A DNA stretch of 64,000 bases from an uncultured Clostridia bacterium (GCA_944368215.1 CALVWX010000002.1:45624-109623), one strand, 5' to 3'; shown: positions 34,386 to 44,299, numbered from the stretch's first letter. Notes: generated by a model not told the origin, from the letters alone. Made by a program: numbers and translations.

Positions 34386-36561
34386 AATTCTCGCTCCCGC
34401 AGGCGATTTGGCCTCGGCTTACGCCGCCATAAACAACGGCGCCGATGCCGTTTACCTCGGACTTAAAAGTTTTTCTGCCCGCGCGTCTGCGGATAACTTT
34501 GATGAAGAGCAGCTTTCATCGCTCTGCGCATACGCTCGCGCTCTCGGCGTAAGGGTGCACGTGGCGCTCAATACGCTCGTAAAGCAGAGCGAAGTCGAAG
34601 GTTTTGTCCGTTCGGCCGTCGCCGCGCACAATGCCGGAGCCGACGCGCTCATTATACAGGATATTTATCTCGGCGCATATCTCAAGTCGGTTTATCCGCA
34701 AATGTGCCTTCATCTATCCACGCAGGCGGGTGTAAACAATGTCTACGGCGCGCTTATGGCAAAGAGGTACGGTTTCGACCGCGTGATTTTAGCGCGGGAG
34801 ACACCCTTTGAAGAGATTGAGAAGATAACAAAAATCATTCAGACCGAAGTTTTCGTTCAGGGTGCGCTGTGTACATGCTTTTCGGGACAGTGCTATCTGT
34901 CCTCGTTTGCGGGCGGAAACAGCGGAAACAGGGGCAGATGCAAACAGCCCTGCCGCAAGCTCTATTCTATCGACCGCGAAGGTTTCACCGACCGTTCATA
35001 TGCAATCTCGCTTTCTGACCTTTCAGTCGGCGAGGATATCTTAAAGCTTAAGGATGCAGGAGTTTATTCGTTCAAAATAGAAGGCAGAATGAGGCGCCCC
35101 GAATATGTGGCGGCGGCAGTTTCGTACTACCGCGGCATTCTCGACGGTCAGCCTTCTGCAGGTTCTCTTTCAGATCTCAAGCGCACCTACAACAGGGGTA
35201 ACTATACAAAAGGCCTGGCTTTCGGGCAGGATAAAACATTTATCTCTTCCGCCGTGCAGGGTCACATAGGCGAATATTGCGGCACGATAAAGGTTGTAAA
35301 CGGAAAGTTTGTCTGCCTCGGCCGACAGAAGTGTTCGGCCGGCGACGCATTCAAAATTCTGCGCGCAGGAAGGGAGATAGGCGGCGCAACTTATGCGGGC
35401 GAAGCAAAGGAAGGTTTTTATCTTTCTTCTGGTACGCGCCTGATGAACGGTGATAAAGTCTTTATAACTACTGACTCTGCGTTAAACGCCCGTCTCCTTG
35501 GAGCTAAAAAGCGTTTAAGAAAGATAACGGTATCCGTAACCGTAAAAAGCGGCCATGCGCTCGCGGCTTCGGTTGACGGCACGGAATATGCGGGCACATT
35601 TATTGCCCAGCCTGCGCTAAACCGCGGGGTGACAAAAGAGGATATAGCAAGATGCTTCAACAAGGTGGATGCCTACCCGTTTGAAGTGGTGTATGGCGAT
35701 ATCGACATTGCCGACAACGCCTTTGTGCCCGCATCGGCTCTCAACGCCTTCAGGCGCGAAGTCTATGCGCGATGTTTTGCGGATATATCTTCGGCGCCTC
35801 ATGCAAAAATAGAAAAAATACTGCCATTGCCCGATATAAAGGCCGTTGGCACAAATAATATGACGGCCGTCATCGGCTGCAATCTTAACGGCGTAAAAGC
35901 CGACGTGGGTATCTTCAAACCGTGCGATTATCTGTCCGTGGATATTTCCGGTATAGAGCATTTTTCAGGTGAAAAATATCTGTATATTCCGCCTTTTATG
36001 AACGGCCGTGCGCTTGAAAATATAAAGGGCGTGCTCGGCGCCTTCGACGGCGTTTATTGCGACGGTTACTGGGCGGAAGAATTCTGCCGCGAACAGGGCA
36101 AAAAGCTGTTTGCCGGGTGCGGATTCAATATCGCCAATGCGCTGTCTCTTTCACGAGTTAAAGCGCAGTACGTTGCGTTGTCAAAAGAGCTTACCATACC
36201 CGAAGCTCACCGCATAGCGGGTGAAAATACCTTTTATCTTACCGCGGGCGATATCAAGGTAATGGATCTGATATATTGCCCCTTCGGCAAGACTTGCAGG
36301 ACTTGCGATAAAAGGGAGCTGTACACGCTGACGGACGAAAACGGCCGTGCGTTTCCAATGCGCAGATACCAATCAAACGGCTGTGCATTCGAATTTTTCA
36401 ACTGCGCAAACCTCGTTGCGCCGCAGTCATTTACCGGCGCGCTCGTCGATTGCACCTTGTCCGCGCCTTCGGCGGTCGTCCCCGCTGCGCGCGACGGCGC
36501 AAAGCTCAAAAATTATTTAAAAAAATACACCTCGGGACACAGCAAAAATCCCGTGCTTTAA
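34378..36561 (+). CDS. U32-family protein (RlhA-like, DUF3656 C-terminus)
   Basis: A 727-residue U32 protein. The N-terminal part has EILAPAGDLASAYAAINNGADAVYLGLKSFSAR and the family signature around 155-195, with cysteines in CTCFSGQCYLSS and CKQPCRKLY that are typical Fe-S ligands (motifs given in part). The long C-terminal half matches the DUF3656 extension. Best-known relatives of this length are RlhA (YdcP), which hydroxylates C2501 of 23S rRNA; other U32 proteins modify tRNA or act as collagenase-like peptidases. rRNA modification is therefore the better guess than proteolysis. It overlaps the HAD gene and is 3 nt from mutS2. Confidence 0.87.
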   Translation: MTEILAPAGDLASAYAAINNGADAVYLGLKSFSARASADNFDEEQLSSLCAYARALGVRVHVALNTLVKQSEVEGFVRSAVAAHNAGADALIIQDIYLGAYLKSVYPQMCLHLSTQAGVNNVYGALMAKRYGFDRVILARETPFEEIEKITKIIQTEVFVQGALCTCFSGQCYLSSFAGGNSGNRGRCKQPCRKLYSIDREGFTDRSYAISLSDLSVGEDILKLKDAGVYSFKIEGRMRRPEYVAAAVSYYRGILDGQPSAGSLSDLKRTYNRGNYTKGLAFGQDKTFISSAVQGHIGEYCGTIKVVNGKFVCLGRQKCSAGDAFKILRAGREIGGATYAGEAKEGFYLSSGTRLMNGDKVFITTDSALNARLLGAKKRLRKITVSVTVKSGHALAASVDGTEYAGTFIAQPALNRGVTKEDIARCFNKVDAYPFEVVYGDIDIADNAFVPASALNAFRREVYARCFADISSAPHAKIEKILPLPDIKAVGTNNMTAVIGCNLNGVKADVGIFKPCDYLSVDISGIEHFSGEKYLYIPPFMNGRALENIKGVLGAFDGVYCDGYWAEEFCREQGKKLFAGCGFNIANALSLSRVKAQYVALSKELTIPEAHRIAGENTFYLTAGDIKVMDLIYCPFGKTCRTCDKRELYTLTDENGRAFPMRRYQSNGCAFEFFNCANLVAPQSFTGALVDCTLSAPSAVVPAARDGAKLKNYLKKYTSGHSKNPVL

Positions 36562-36564
36562 ATT

Positions 36565-38937
36565 ATGGATTCAAAGAGTTTAAACCGCCTTGAACTAAAT
36601 AAAGTTTTGTCCGCCTGTGCCGAATACGCCTGTCTTGAGGATACAAAGGCTTTGTTCGGCGCGTTCGTGCCGTCGACGGATCTTGCCGAGGTCAGGGAAC
36701 AGCTCGAACGCACGGGCGAATGCTTAAAGCTTCTGTTCCGCTATGGCCTCGGCAGCATAGAATATTTCCCCGACGTAACAGAACTTCTCACCCGCGCGTC
36801 CAAGCATTCGGTGCTCTCATGCGCCGAGCTCAGGGAGGTCAACAGCCTGTTGCGCTCGGCGAGGCTCGCATATACTTCCATAAACGGCGTCGCCGACGAA
36901 GAAATAATCAAAATTAAGGCGGACAGCGCGCGCATTTATTACGATAAAAATTTAGAAGACGACATAACCGACAAAATAATTTCTGACGACGATGTGTCCG
37001 ATCACGCCAGCGATGCGCTCTACTCCATAAGGAGTAAAATTAAAAGCTTAAACGAACGCATACGCGCCAAGCTTTCAGAATATGTTTCTGGAGACACTGC
37101 AAGATATTTGCAGGACGGCATAGTCACCATGCGCGGCGACAGGTATGTAATCCCCGTCAAAGCCGAATACCGTTCGCGCGTAAAGGGCCTTGTGCACGAC
37201 CGCTCGCAGTCGGGCGCGACATTCTTCATCGAACCCGAGTATGTGCTCGAGCTGAACAACGAGCTTGTGGCCCTTCAGATTGACGAAAAGGAAGAAGTCG
37301 AGCGCATATTAAAGGCTCTGTCCGTACGCGTCGGAGCAATGGCTGAACAGCTTGCCGTAGATATGGACGTGCTCGCCGAAATAGAAAGTTATTATGCGCG
37401 CGCCCAGTATTCATACGCCAACAAATGCGTGCTGCCGCAGGTAAACAAGCGCGGATATATAAATATAATAAAGGGCAGACATCCCTTAATTGACCCTGAA
37501 AAGGTCGTTCCCGTCTCGCTCGAGCTGGGCGGAAGTTATAACTTTCTTCTCATCAGCGGAGCCAATACGGGCGGCAAAACCGTTACGCTTAAAATGTGCG
37601 GCTTATTCTGCCTTATGGCGGCATGCGGCATATTTGTGCCCGCGGCCGAAGGTACGGCGGTTTGCGCATTTGACGATATCTTCTGTGACGTCGGCGACAG
37701 TCAGAGCATAGAAGAGAGCCTTTCAACCTTCTCCAGCCACATAACCACTGTAATTGATATGTGCAGGAGGGCGACTTCGGGTTCGCTGGTATTGATCGAC
37801 GAACTGGGCGGCGGAACCAACCCCGACGAAGGTCAGGCGCTGGCCAAAGCCGTAGTGGAGCACCTTTTAAAGGTGGGTTGCAAGGGCATCGTAACTACGC
37901 ACTTTACGGCGCTCAAAGAATTTGCATATACCGTGGACGGCATAGAAAATGCTTCCATGGAGTTCGACGCTTCAACCTTGAAACCTCTGTATTCCATAAA
38001 AATCGGTTTGCCGGGAGCCAGCAACGCCTTGGCAATATGCCGCAGGCTGGGCATGGATGAGGATATTTTAAACAGTGCCGTTTCCTATCTTTCGGAGGGC
38101 GGCAGAACATTTGAAAATATCGTGCGCCGCGCCGAGGAGAGCAGGGTAGAGGCGCAGAAAAAACTCGATGAAACCAATGCCCTTCAGGTGCAGCTTAAGG
38201 ATAAGCTTGCCGAAGTAAACCGCAGAATAGACGAACTCAACAAACAGCGCGAAAAACTTACGGCTAACGCCCGCGCCGAGAGCAGGAGAATCATAAACGA
38301 GCGGACTGCCGCCGCCGAGGAACTGCTCGACGAGATGGAAGAACTCTTTAAAAAGGAAGAGCTCAGCCAGACTGACCTCATAAAGGCGCGTACGCTCAAA
38401 AATAAGCTGAAAAACGCCGCTTACGGCGAAGAAGAGAGCGAGCGGAGCATAACCGACTACAAGCCGGCTACGGCAGATAATTTAAAGGCCGGCGACAGCA
38501 TATATTTTTCAAAGCTGCAATCGGTCGGGCAGGTTCTGTCCGTCAATCCCTCAAAAGGCGAAGCCGAAATTCAGTGCGGCAACATAAAAACGCGTTGCAA
38601 AATTTCGGAGTTGCAGAAAACAGGCAGCGCGCCAGCCGCAACAAAAACAAAGGAAATCCGGGTAAAAAAGAGCGGAGCATTCTCTCCTTCAAAGCCCTTG
38701 CTTGAAATTAATCTTTTAGGCGTGACCGTGCCTGAAGCGCTGTATGAAGTAGATAACTTTATCGACAGAGCCGTAATGGACAACCTTGAGGAAATAAAAG
38801 TCATTCACGGCGTGGGTACGGGAAAACTGCGCGAGGCCATAGCCCGCCATTTAAAGGGCCATAAAAACGTAAAAAGTTTCCGCCTCGGCAAGTACGGAGA
38901 AGGCGAAACGGGCGTTACCATAATCACTCTGAAATAA
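36565..38937 (+). CDS. mutS2: MutS2 family ATPase/endonuclease
   Basis: A 790-residue MutS2 protein. Landmarks: MutS core with Walker A GANTGGKTVTLK (~333), signature QSIEESLSTFSSH, Walker B VLIDELGGGTNP, a long coiled coil (~515-625) and a C-terminal Smr nuclease domain (~710-790) with EINLLG and VIHGVGTGKLREAI. MutS2 lacks the mismatch-recognition domain of MutS1 and acts on branched DNA, suppressing recombination; in Bacillus it also rescues collided ribosomes through its Smr domain. Close spacing (3 nt) to the U32 gene suggests one operon starting at uvrC. Confidence 0.95.
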   Translation: MDSKSLNRLELNKVLSACAEYACLEDTKALFGAFVPSTDLAEVREQLERTGECLKLLFRYGLGSIEYFPDVTELLTRASKHSVLSCAELREVNSLLRSARLAYTSINGVADEEIIKIKADSARIYYDKNLEDDITDKIISDDDVSDHASDALYSIRSKIKSLNERIRAKLSEYVSGDTARYLQDGIVTMRGDRYVIPVKAEYRSRVKGLVHDRSQSGATFFIEPEYVLELNNELVALQIDEKEEVERILKALSVRVGAMAEQLAVDMDVLAEIESYYARAQYSYANKCVLPQVNKRGYINIIKGRHPLIDPEKVVPVSLELGGSYNFLLISGANTGGKTVTLKMCGLFCLMAACGIFVPAAEGTAVCAFDDIFCDVGDSQSIEESLSTFSSHITTVIDMCRRATSGSLVLIDELGGGTNPDEGQALAKAVVEHLLKVGCKGIVTTHFTALKEFAYTVDGIENASMEFDASTLKPLYSIKIGLPGASNALAICRRLGMDEDILNSAVSYLSEGGRTFENIVRRAEESRVEAQKKLDETNALQVQLKDKLAEVNRRIDELNKQREKLTANARAESRRIINERTAAAEELLDEMEELFKKEELSQTDLIKARTLKNKLKNAAYGEEESERSITDYKPATADNLKAGDSIYFSKLQSVGQVLSVNPSKGEAEIQCGNIKTRCKISELQKTGSAPAATKTKEIRVKKSGAFSPSKPLLEINLLGVTVPEALYEVDNFIDRAVMDNLEEIKVIHGVGTGKLREAIARHLKGHKNVKSFRLGKYGEGETGVTIITLK

Positions 38938-38955
38938 TAAGCAAAATTTGAGTGT

Positions 38956-38994
38956 CCCCTAAATAAAATATTAATAGTTATTCTGATTTAGGGG
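38956..38994 (+). promoter_or_regulatory. Inverted repeat that could hide the ribosome site of the NodB-fold gene
   Basis: Arms cccctaaat (38956-38964) and atttagggg (38986-38994) are perfectly complementary over 9 bp with a 21-nt loop. The right arm contains the only purine-rich ribosome-site candidate (aggggt) before TTG 39005. Pairing would block translation of the downstream gene; alternatively it is a weak terminator of mutS2. Confidence 0.5.
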
Positions 38995-39004
38995 TAAACT
39001 TATT

Positions 39005-39709
39005 TTGAAAAACAAATTAACAGCCATTGTCGTAAACGTCATTTTGTGCGCTATAATCGTAGCCACTTGTGTCGTCGGATTTGCCGGCGGCGGGGCGGTG
39101 GAGGTTTCCGGCGAGCACGACGAACCTTACTATTCTGCGGGTGAGAGCGCCGCAGGCGTATCGCTGATGTTCAACGTATATCAGAACACCGCTAATGTAT
39201 ACAAAATTCTGGATATACTCGACGTATACGGTGCAAAGGCTACATTTTTTCTCGGCGGCAGCTGGGCGGACGACAACGTCGACTGTACGCGCGAAATTGC
39301 AAAGCGCGGGCACGAAATAGGTTCGCACGGGTATTTTCATAAGGATCATTCCAAAATGAATTACCGCCAGAACATAGATGAAATTTCTCCGAGCTTAAAG
39401 CTTTTAAATGCTATATTGAATTTTGAAATATCGCTGTTTGCGCCCCCTTCTGGTGCTTTTAACGACAGCACGCTTTCTGCCTGCTCGGCGCTCGGGTTAA
39501 AGACTATTATGTGGTCGCGTGACACGATAGACTGGCGCGACAGCGACGTCGATTTGATTTACGGACGCGCCACAAAAAATATATCTTCGGGAGAGTTCGT
39601 GTTAATGCACCCCATGGACGTAACCGTCTCCGCGCTCCCCGACATTCTATCTTACATAACAAAAAACGGCCTGACTCTGGTCACCGTTTCGCAAAACTTA
39701 GGAGAATAA
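39005..39709 (+). CDS. NodB-fold (polysaccharide deacetylase-like) exported protein
   Basis: A 234-residue protein starting at TTG 39005, with an N-terminal signal anchor (~8-28) and a NodB domain at ~50-230. Motif 2 is clear (GHEIGSHGYFHKDH, His-x3-His), as are the later APPSG and VLMHP motifs. Motif 1 is degenerate: where catalytic deacetylases have TFDDG it reads LMFNVYQ, so the catalytic-base and metal-binding Asp pair is missing. It may be an inactive, binding-only relative or a variant of the sporulation-type PdaB/YlxY group. Acts outside the membrane on peptidoglycan or glycans, by inference. It overlaps the M16 peptidase start by one base. Confidence 0.82.
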   Translation: MKNKLTAIVVNVILCAIIVATCVVGFAGGGAVEVSGEHDEPYYSAGESAAGVSLMFNVYQNTANVYKILDILDVYGAKATFFLGGSWADDNVDCTREIAKRGHEIGSHGYFHKDHSKMNYRQNIDEISPSLKLLNAILNFEISLFAPPSGAFNDSTLSACSALGLKTIMWSRDTIDWRDSDVDLIYGRATKNISSGEFVLMHPMDVTVSALPDILSYITKNGLTLVTVSQNLGE

Positions 39710-40941
39710 TGGTACATTACAAGCAGTTAGACAACGGAATAAGACTTATCGTAAAACAGATGAGCGGACTTTTGTCTGTTACAATGGGCATAATCGTCGG
39801 CACGGGCGCGTGCGTAGAAACGGACGAAGAGGACGGCATTTCACACTTCATCGAACACATGATGTTCAAGGGTACAAAAACGCGCACGGCTTTCAATATA
39901 TCAGACGAAATGGACGCCATCGGCGCGCAGGTTAACGCATTTACGGGCAAGGACATCACTTGCTATTATGCAAAATCTACTTCAGACCATGCCGCCGAAG
40001 CGTTTGAAATACTTTCGGATATTTTCCTCAACTCAACCTTTCCCGCCGAGGAAATCAAGAGGGAAAAGGGGGTAATCATCGAGGAAATTTCCATGAATGA
40101 GGACACCCCCGACGATTTATGCTTAGACCTCCTTTCCAAGGCGTTTTTCGGCGAAAGCAATTACGGAAGAAACATTTTAGGCCCCAAAAAGAATGTCAGG
40201 GCATTCAAAAAGTCGGATATCTTCGCCTATATGGGCGAACGCTACACGGCCGAGAATATAGTCATTTCAATGGCGGGGAATATTTCCATCGACGAAGCGC
40301 AGGGGCTGGTAGAAAAGTATTTTTCGTCCGTTCCCCGCGGCAACGGCGCACAGCGCGTTGTAGACGTTCGCCTGCAGAGCAAAAATCTTTCAAAAAAGAA
40401 GGATATCGAGCAGGTTCATATCGGCATCGCATACCCTTCCATGAAGAGGTACGAACCGCTCGCCGACGCCACAATGATTGTCAATGCCGTGCTCGGCGGA
40501 AGCATGTCGTCGAGGCTTTTTCAGGAAGTAAGGGAAAAGAGGGGGCTGGCTTACACGGTCTACTCATACCTTACCTCATATAAGGATACCGGTTCGCTCG
40601 TCGTCTATGCGGGCGTAAATGCCGATAACTACCTTCAGTCGGTCGAAGCAATCGAAGCCTGCATAAAGGATATAAGAAATAAAAATATCACCGAATACGA
40701 ATTCAGGCGCGGCAAGGAACAGCTTCTCTCCTCGCAGATTTTCGCGCAGGAGAGTACCAGCTCGCAGATGCTTTTATACGGTAAGGAACTCATTTACAGC
40801 GGAAATATTTACAACTTTGAAGAGCGGGTTAAAAAGATAAATGCCGTTACGTATGAAGACGTAATGCAGGCAATCGAGTACAATTTCGATGAAAAGTATA
40901 AAGCTACCGCTTTGGTCGGCAAGGTGGACAGGCATCTGTGA
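39709..40941 (+). CDS. M16-family zinc metallopeptidase (processing-peptidase-like)
   Basis: A 410-residue M16B-type peptidase of the YmxG/processing-peptidase group. The inverted zinc motif HFIEH is at ~45-49 (ISHFIEHMMFKGT), with a downstream Glu in EEISMNED, and the C-terminal half carries the substrate-binding pattern GSMSSRLFQEVREKRGLAY. Because both motifs are intact, it should be active as a homodimer or single-chain enzyme, degrading or trimming peptides in the cytosol. It starts within the stop of the NodB-fold gene (TAATG) and its own TGA overlaps the next GTG. Confidence 0.93.
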   Translation: MVHYKQLDNGIRLIVKQMSGLLSVTMGIIVGTGACVETDEEDGISHFIEHMMFKGTKTRTAFNISDEMDAIGAQVNAFTGKDITCYYAKSTSDHAAEAFEILSDIFLNSTFPAEEIKREKGVIIEEISMNEDTPDDLCLDLLSKAFFGESNYGRNILGPKKNVRAFKKSDIFAYMGERYTAENIVISMAGNISIDEAQGLVEKYFSSVPRGNGAQRVVDVRLQSKNLSKKKDIEQVHIGIAYPSMKRYEPLADATMIVNAVLGGSMSSRLFQEVREKRGLAYTVYSYLTSYKDTGSLVVYAGVNADNYLQSVEAIEACIKDIRNKNITEYEFRRGKEQLLSSQIFAQESTSSQMLLYGKELIYSGNIYNFEERVKKINAVTYEDVMQAIEYNFDEKYKATALVGKVDRHL

Positions 40942-41417
40942 GCGGGAAAATAGCCGGCTTCGAGCCGTTTTATAATGCGGACAGCCGCCTTTTGATTCTG
41001 GGCAGTTTTCCTTCTGTCAAAAGCAGGCAGCAGAATTTTTATTACGGCAATCCTCAGAACGCGTTCTGGAGAATACTGTCGTCCTTTTTCGGTCAGCCCA
41101 TTCCGGGCGATGTCGAAGAAAAGAAGGAATTCCTTACTTTAAATAAAATTGCTCTTTGGGATATAGTAACTTCCTGCCGCATAGTCGGCAGTGCCGACAG
41201 TACCATAACCGATTATGAAGTTGCAGATTTAAGCAGAGTACTTAATTTCAGCAACATAAAAAAAATAATTTTAAACGGCGGCACGGCGTATAAGATATTT
41301 CTTAAAAGTTATAAAGATATCGCCCTGCCGTACATAAAACTTCCGTCTACCAGCCCGGCCAACGCGAGGCCTAAAGACGGGGAGTGGATAAATGAATTAC
41401 GAAGAACTTTTAACTGA
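40938..41417 (+). CDS. DNA-deoxyinosine glycosylase (family 6 UDG-like)
   Basis: A 159-residue member of the uracil-DNA-glycosylase superfamily, closest in pattern to hypoxanthine-DNA glycosylases: LILGSFPSVKSRQQNFYYG at the N-terminus (motif 1), NPQNAFWRIL, LNKIALWDIV, and the C-terminal loop LPSTSPANARP (motif 2). It would excise deaminated adenine (hypoxanthine) from DNA. The start is GTG 40938 inside a GTGA overlap with the M16 gene. It overlaps the AlkD-like gene by 26 bases, making a two-gene base-excision-repair unit. Confidence 0.87.
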   Translation: MSGKIAGFEPFYNADSRLLILGSFPSVKSRQQNFYYGNPQNAFWRILSSFFGQPIPGDVEEKKEFLTLNKIALWDIVTSCRIVGSADSTITDYEVADLSRVLNFSNIKKIILNGGTAYKIFLKSYKDIALPYIKLPSTSPANARPKDGEWINELRRTFN

Positions 41418-42060
41418 ACTTAAAAAGTTTTCCGATGAAAACTACCGCAATTTTCATAAAAAACTGTTAAAGAACGATAATGCCAACGTTATCGGTGTCA
41501 GGGTTCCCGTTTTAAGAAAAATTGCAAAATCCTTCAAGGGGTACGAGGACGAGCTTATGTCCTTTCCCGACGAATTTTATGAAGTGACGTTTATAAAGCT
41601 CACCGCCGTTGCGGCGCTGCCTTATGAACAGTTTATCCCCCGTTTGGATAAATGCGTGCATCTTATGGATAACTGGGCCGTATGCGATTGTTTTTCTCCC
41701 AAGTGCGTTTCAACGCACCGTGAAAAGTTTATTCCGTATATAGAAAAATATATTTCGGAAGAAAGGGAATTTTCGCAGCGTTTTGCGCTTACTACGCTTT
41801 TGTCGTTTTATGTGTCGGAGGAATACCTCGATTACATATTTGACTGCTGCGTGCGCGCCGATACTTCAAAGTATTATGTTCATATGGCTGTCGCGTGGCT
41901 GATAGCCGAAGTGCTTGCAAAGTTTTATGAAAGGGGAGTGGAATTTCTTAATAAGGAATTCCTTACCGTCAAGACGCACAATAAGGCCATACAAAAAGCA
42001 AAGGAAAGTTACAGACTGACGTCTGAACAAAAAATAAACCTCAATAACTTAAAGAGATAG
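41392..42060 (+). CDS. AlkD-like DNA alkylation repair protein
   Basis: A 222-residue all-helical HEAT-repeat protein of the DNA_alkylation family. Landmarks include VIGVRVPVLRKIAK near residue 35 and LMDNWAVCDCFSPK near 100, which carries the Trp/Asp region important in AlkD glycosylases for alkylated purines (3- and 7-methyl). It ends in TAG directly followed by TAA, a tandem stop; TAG is otherwise almost unused in this window. The overlap with the deoxyinosine glycosylase supports joint expression for base damage repair. Confidence 0.9.
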   Translation: MNYEELLTELKKFSDENYRNFHKKLLKNDNANVIGVRVPVLRKIAKSFKGYEDELMSFPDEFYEVTFIKLTAVAALPYEQFIPRLDKCVHLMDNWAVCDCFSPKCVSTHREKFIPYIEKYISEEREFSQRFALTTLLSFYVSEEYLDYIFDCCVRADTSKYYVHMAVAWLIAEVLAKFYERGVEFLNKEFLTVKTHNKAIQKAKESYRLTSEQKINLNNLKR

Positions 42061-42064
42061 TAAA

Positions 42065-43666
42065 ATGGAAATTTTAGAACAACTCACAACCGAATTCAAC
42101 CTCCGCCCCGACCATGCCAAAAACATTGTCGACCTTCTCGACGAAGGCAACACAATCCCCTTCATCGCGCGCTACCGCAAGGAGATGACGGGAGCTATCG
42201 ACGATCAGGTTTTAAGGAAATTTTCCGACAGGTACGAATACCTTTTAAACCTTAAAAAGCGCAAGGAAGAGGTTGCGAAAGTCATCACCGAACAGGAAAA
42301 GATGACCGACGAGATTCAGGCCGCAATCGAAGCCTGCGCAACTCTGACCGAGATTGAGGACGTATACCGTCCCTTTAAGCAGAAGAAAAAGACGAGGGCA
42401 TCTGTTGCGATTGAAAAGGGCCTTAAACCCCTTGCCGAGTTTATTCTCGCGCAGGATGGCGATCCTTACGCCGAGGCGGAAAAATACATAAATCACGAAC
42501 AGGGCGTAAATGACGCGGCCGCCGCTGTTGCGGGCGCGCGCGATATCATCGCCGAAATTATTTCGGATAACGCCGAATTACGCAAAAAGTTGCGTGCACT
42601 CTTCGAAAATCACGGGGAAATTCAGGTAAAGATGATTGCGGACGACGAAAAGGGCACCTACGCCATGTATGCAGATTATGCCGAGCTCGTCCCCGAAATA
42701 AAAAATCACCGCGTCCTCGCCATAAACAGGGGTGAAAAAGAGGGGCATTTAAAGGTAAAGCTCTATTTCAATCCCGATATGGCAAAGCGCGTATGCGCGG
42801 CAAAATATATTCATTCAAAGGGCGCGTGCGCGGATATAATAACCGAAGCCGCGGACGACGGTTATGACCGTCTTATTGAGCCCTCGATTGAACGCGAAGT
42901 TCGCGCTATCTTAACCGACAGGGCGTCGGAGCAGGCCATAAAGATGTTCGAAGTGAATCTTCGTCCCCTTTTGCTTCAGCCTCCCGTTAAGGGCAAGGTT
43001 ACTATGGGTCTCGACCCCGGTTACCGCACGGGTTGCAAGGTCGCCGTCGTCGACGCTACGGGAAAAGTGCTGGCAACCTCTGTAATTTATCCCGTGCCTC
43101 CCCACAATAAAATTGAGGAGAGCAAGAAGATAGTCAAAGATTTAATTGCAAAGTGCGGCGTAAACGTAATTGCCATAGGCAACGGCACGGCCAGTAAGGA
43201 GACGGAAATTTTCGTCGCCGAGCTTTTAAAGGAAATCGACGCCGACGTAAGCTATGCCGTCGTCAACGAGGCGGGCGCCAGCGTTTATTCGGCCAGCCCT
43301 CTCGCAGTGGAGGAATTCCCCGATTACGACCTTACTCTCCGCTCCGCAATCTCCATTGCACGCAGACTTCAGGACCCTCTTGCCGAACTCATTAAAATTG
43401 ACCCCAAGTCCATAGGTGTAGGCCAGTATCAGCACGATATGGATAAAAAGAGGCTGGACAGCGTTTTGGGCGGCGTTTTGGAAGACTGCGTAAACTCTGT
43501 CGGCGTAGACCTAAACACGGCCAGCGTTTCGCTTTTAAGGTTTGTTGCGGGCCTCAATTCGGGCATCGCAAAAAATATCGTCGCTTACCGAGAAGAAAAC
43601 GGCGCGTTCAGCGAAAGAAAGCAGCTTTTGAAAGTTTCAAAGCTCGGAGCAAAGGCGTATGAATAG
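42065..43666 (+). pseudogene. tex: Tex transcription accessory protein, N-terminal part up to an in-frame amber codon
   Basis: These 533 residues are the Tex N-terminal, YqgF-like RNase-H-fold (MGLDPGYRTGCKVAV) and helix-hairpin-helix regions of a nucleic-acid-binding, transcription- and toxin-related protein. The frame stops at TAG 43664-43666 inside the conserved block KLGAKAYE-stop-CAGFLRVPGG, where Tex proteins normally have FEQCAGFLR. A single C-to-T change of CAG (Gln) explains it. The remaining Tex sequence continues in the same frame to 44227, so the full gene is 42065-44227. Either the gene is freshly broken, or the base is an assembly or strain variant, or the amber codon is read through. 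Confidence 0.85.
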
Positions 43667-44227
43667 TGTGCGGGCTTCCTGCGCGTCCCCGGCGGCAAAA
43701 ACATACTCGATAACACCGCCGTTCATCCGGAAAGCTATTCAAAAGCGGAAAAATTGTTATCCCTCTTCGGCTATACAACAGACGATGTAAAGAACAACAA
43801 CCTTTCCGACCTTCCCGCAAAAGTAAAGGAATTCGGTGAAGATAAGGCTGCCCAGTACTGCGAACTCGATAAAGCCACCATGAACGATATCATCTCCGAA
43901 CTCATCAAACCCGGCCGCGACGTGCGCGACAGCCTGCCCGCACCCAAGCTCCGCCGCGACATCATGGGTATCGAGGACCTCGCCGTCGGCATGGAGGTGG
44001 AAGGCACCGTCCGCAACGTAATCGACTTCGGCGCGTTTATAGATATCGGCGTCCATCAGGATGGCCTCGTTCACGTCTCCGAAATAAGCGACAAATACAT
44101 CAGGCACCCTTCCGACGTGTTAAAGGTCGGCCAGCGCGTTAAAGCCGTCATAATAAACCTTGACGTTAAGAAACAGCGCATCGGGCTTTCTATAAAGCAG
44201 GTCAAAAAGCAGGCTAGCCAAAATTGA
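43667..44227 (+). pseudogene. tex: Tex C-terminal part (HhH and S1 domain) after the amber codon
   Basis: In frame with the preceding part and without further interruption, 186 residues: CAGFLRVPGG, then NTAVHPESY, an all-helical segment, and an S1 RNA-binding domain at the end (GMEVEGTVRNVIDFGAFIDI, then LSIKQVKKQA). Intact codons and domain order show it was under selection until recently. Separate translation would need a weak internal start (TTG 43754), which lacks a ribosome site, so an independent S1 protein is unlikely. Confidence 0.85.
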
Positions 44228-44240
44228 TAAAATTAGTAAT

Positions 44241-44299
44241 TTAACGGCAAATCGATAGCCGCCCCAAGGCGAGAATTACGATAATATAATTGCGTTAAA
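44241..44299. repeat. Dispersed hairpin repeat, copy A
   Basis: A 59-nt element bounded by inverted ends (ttaacggcaa ... ttgcgttaa). The first ~42 nt match a second copy at 48230-48271: both share taacggcaaatcg, agccgcc, caaggcgaga. A partial match (taacggcaaat) is at 50581-50591. Confidence 0.65.

Noticed and set aside
43650-43760. Frameshift explanation for the split tex gene
   Set aside because: Both parts are in the same frame and alignable codon by codon; only one codon, TAG, interrupts it.
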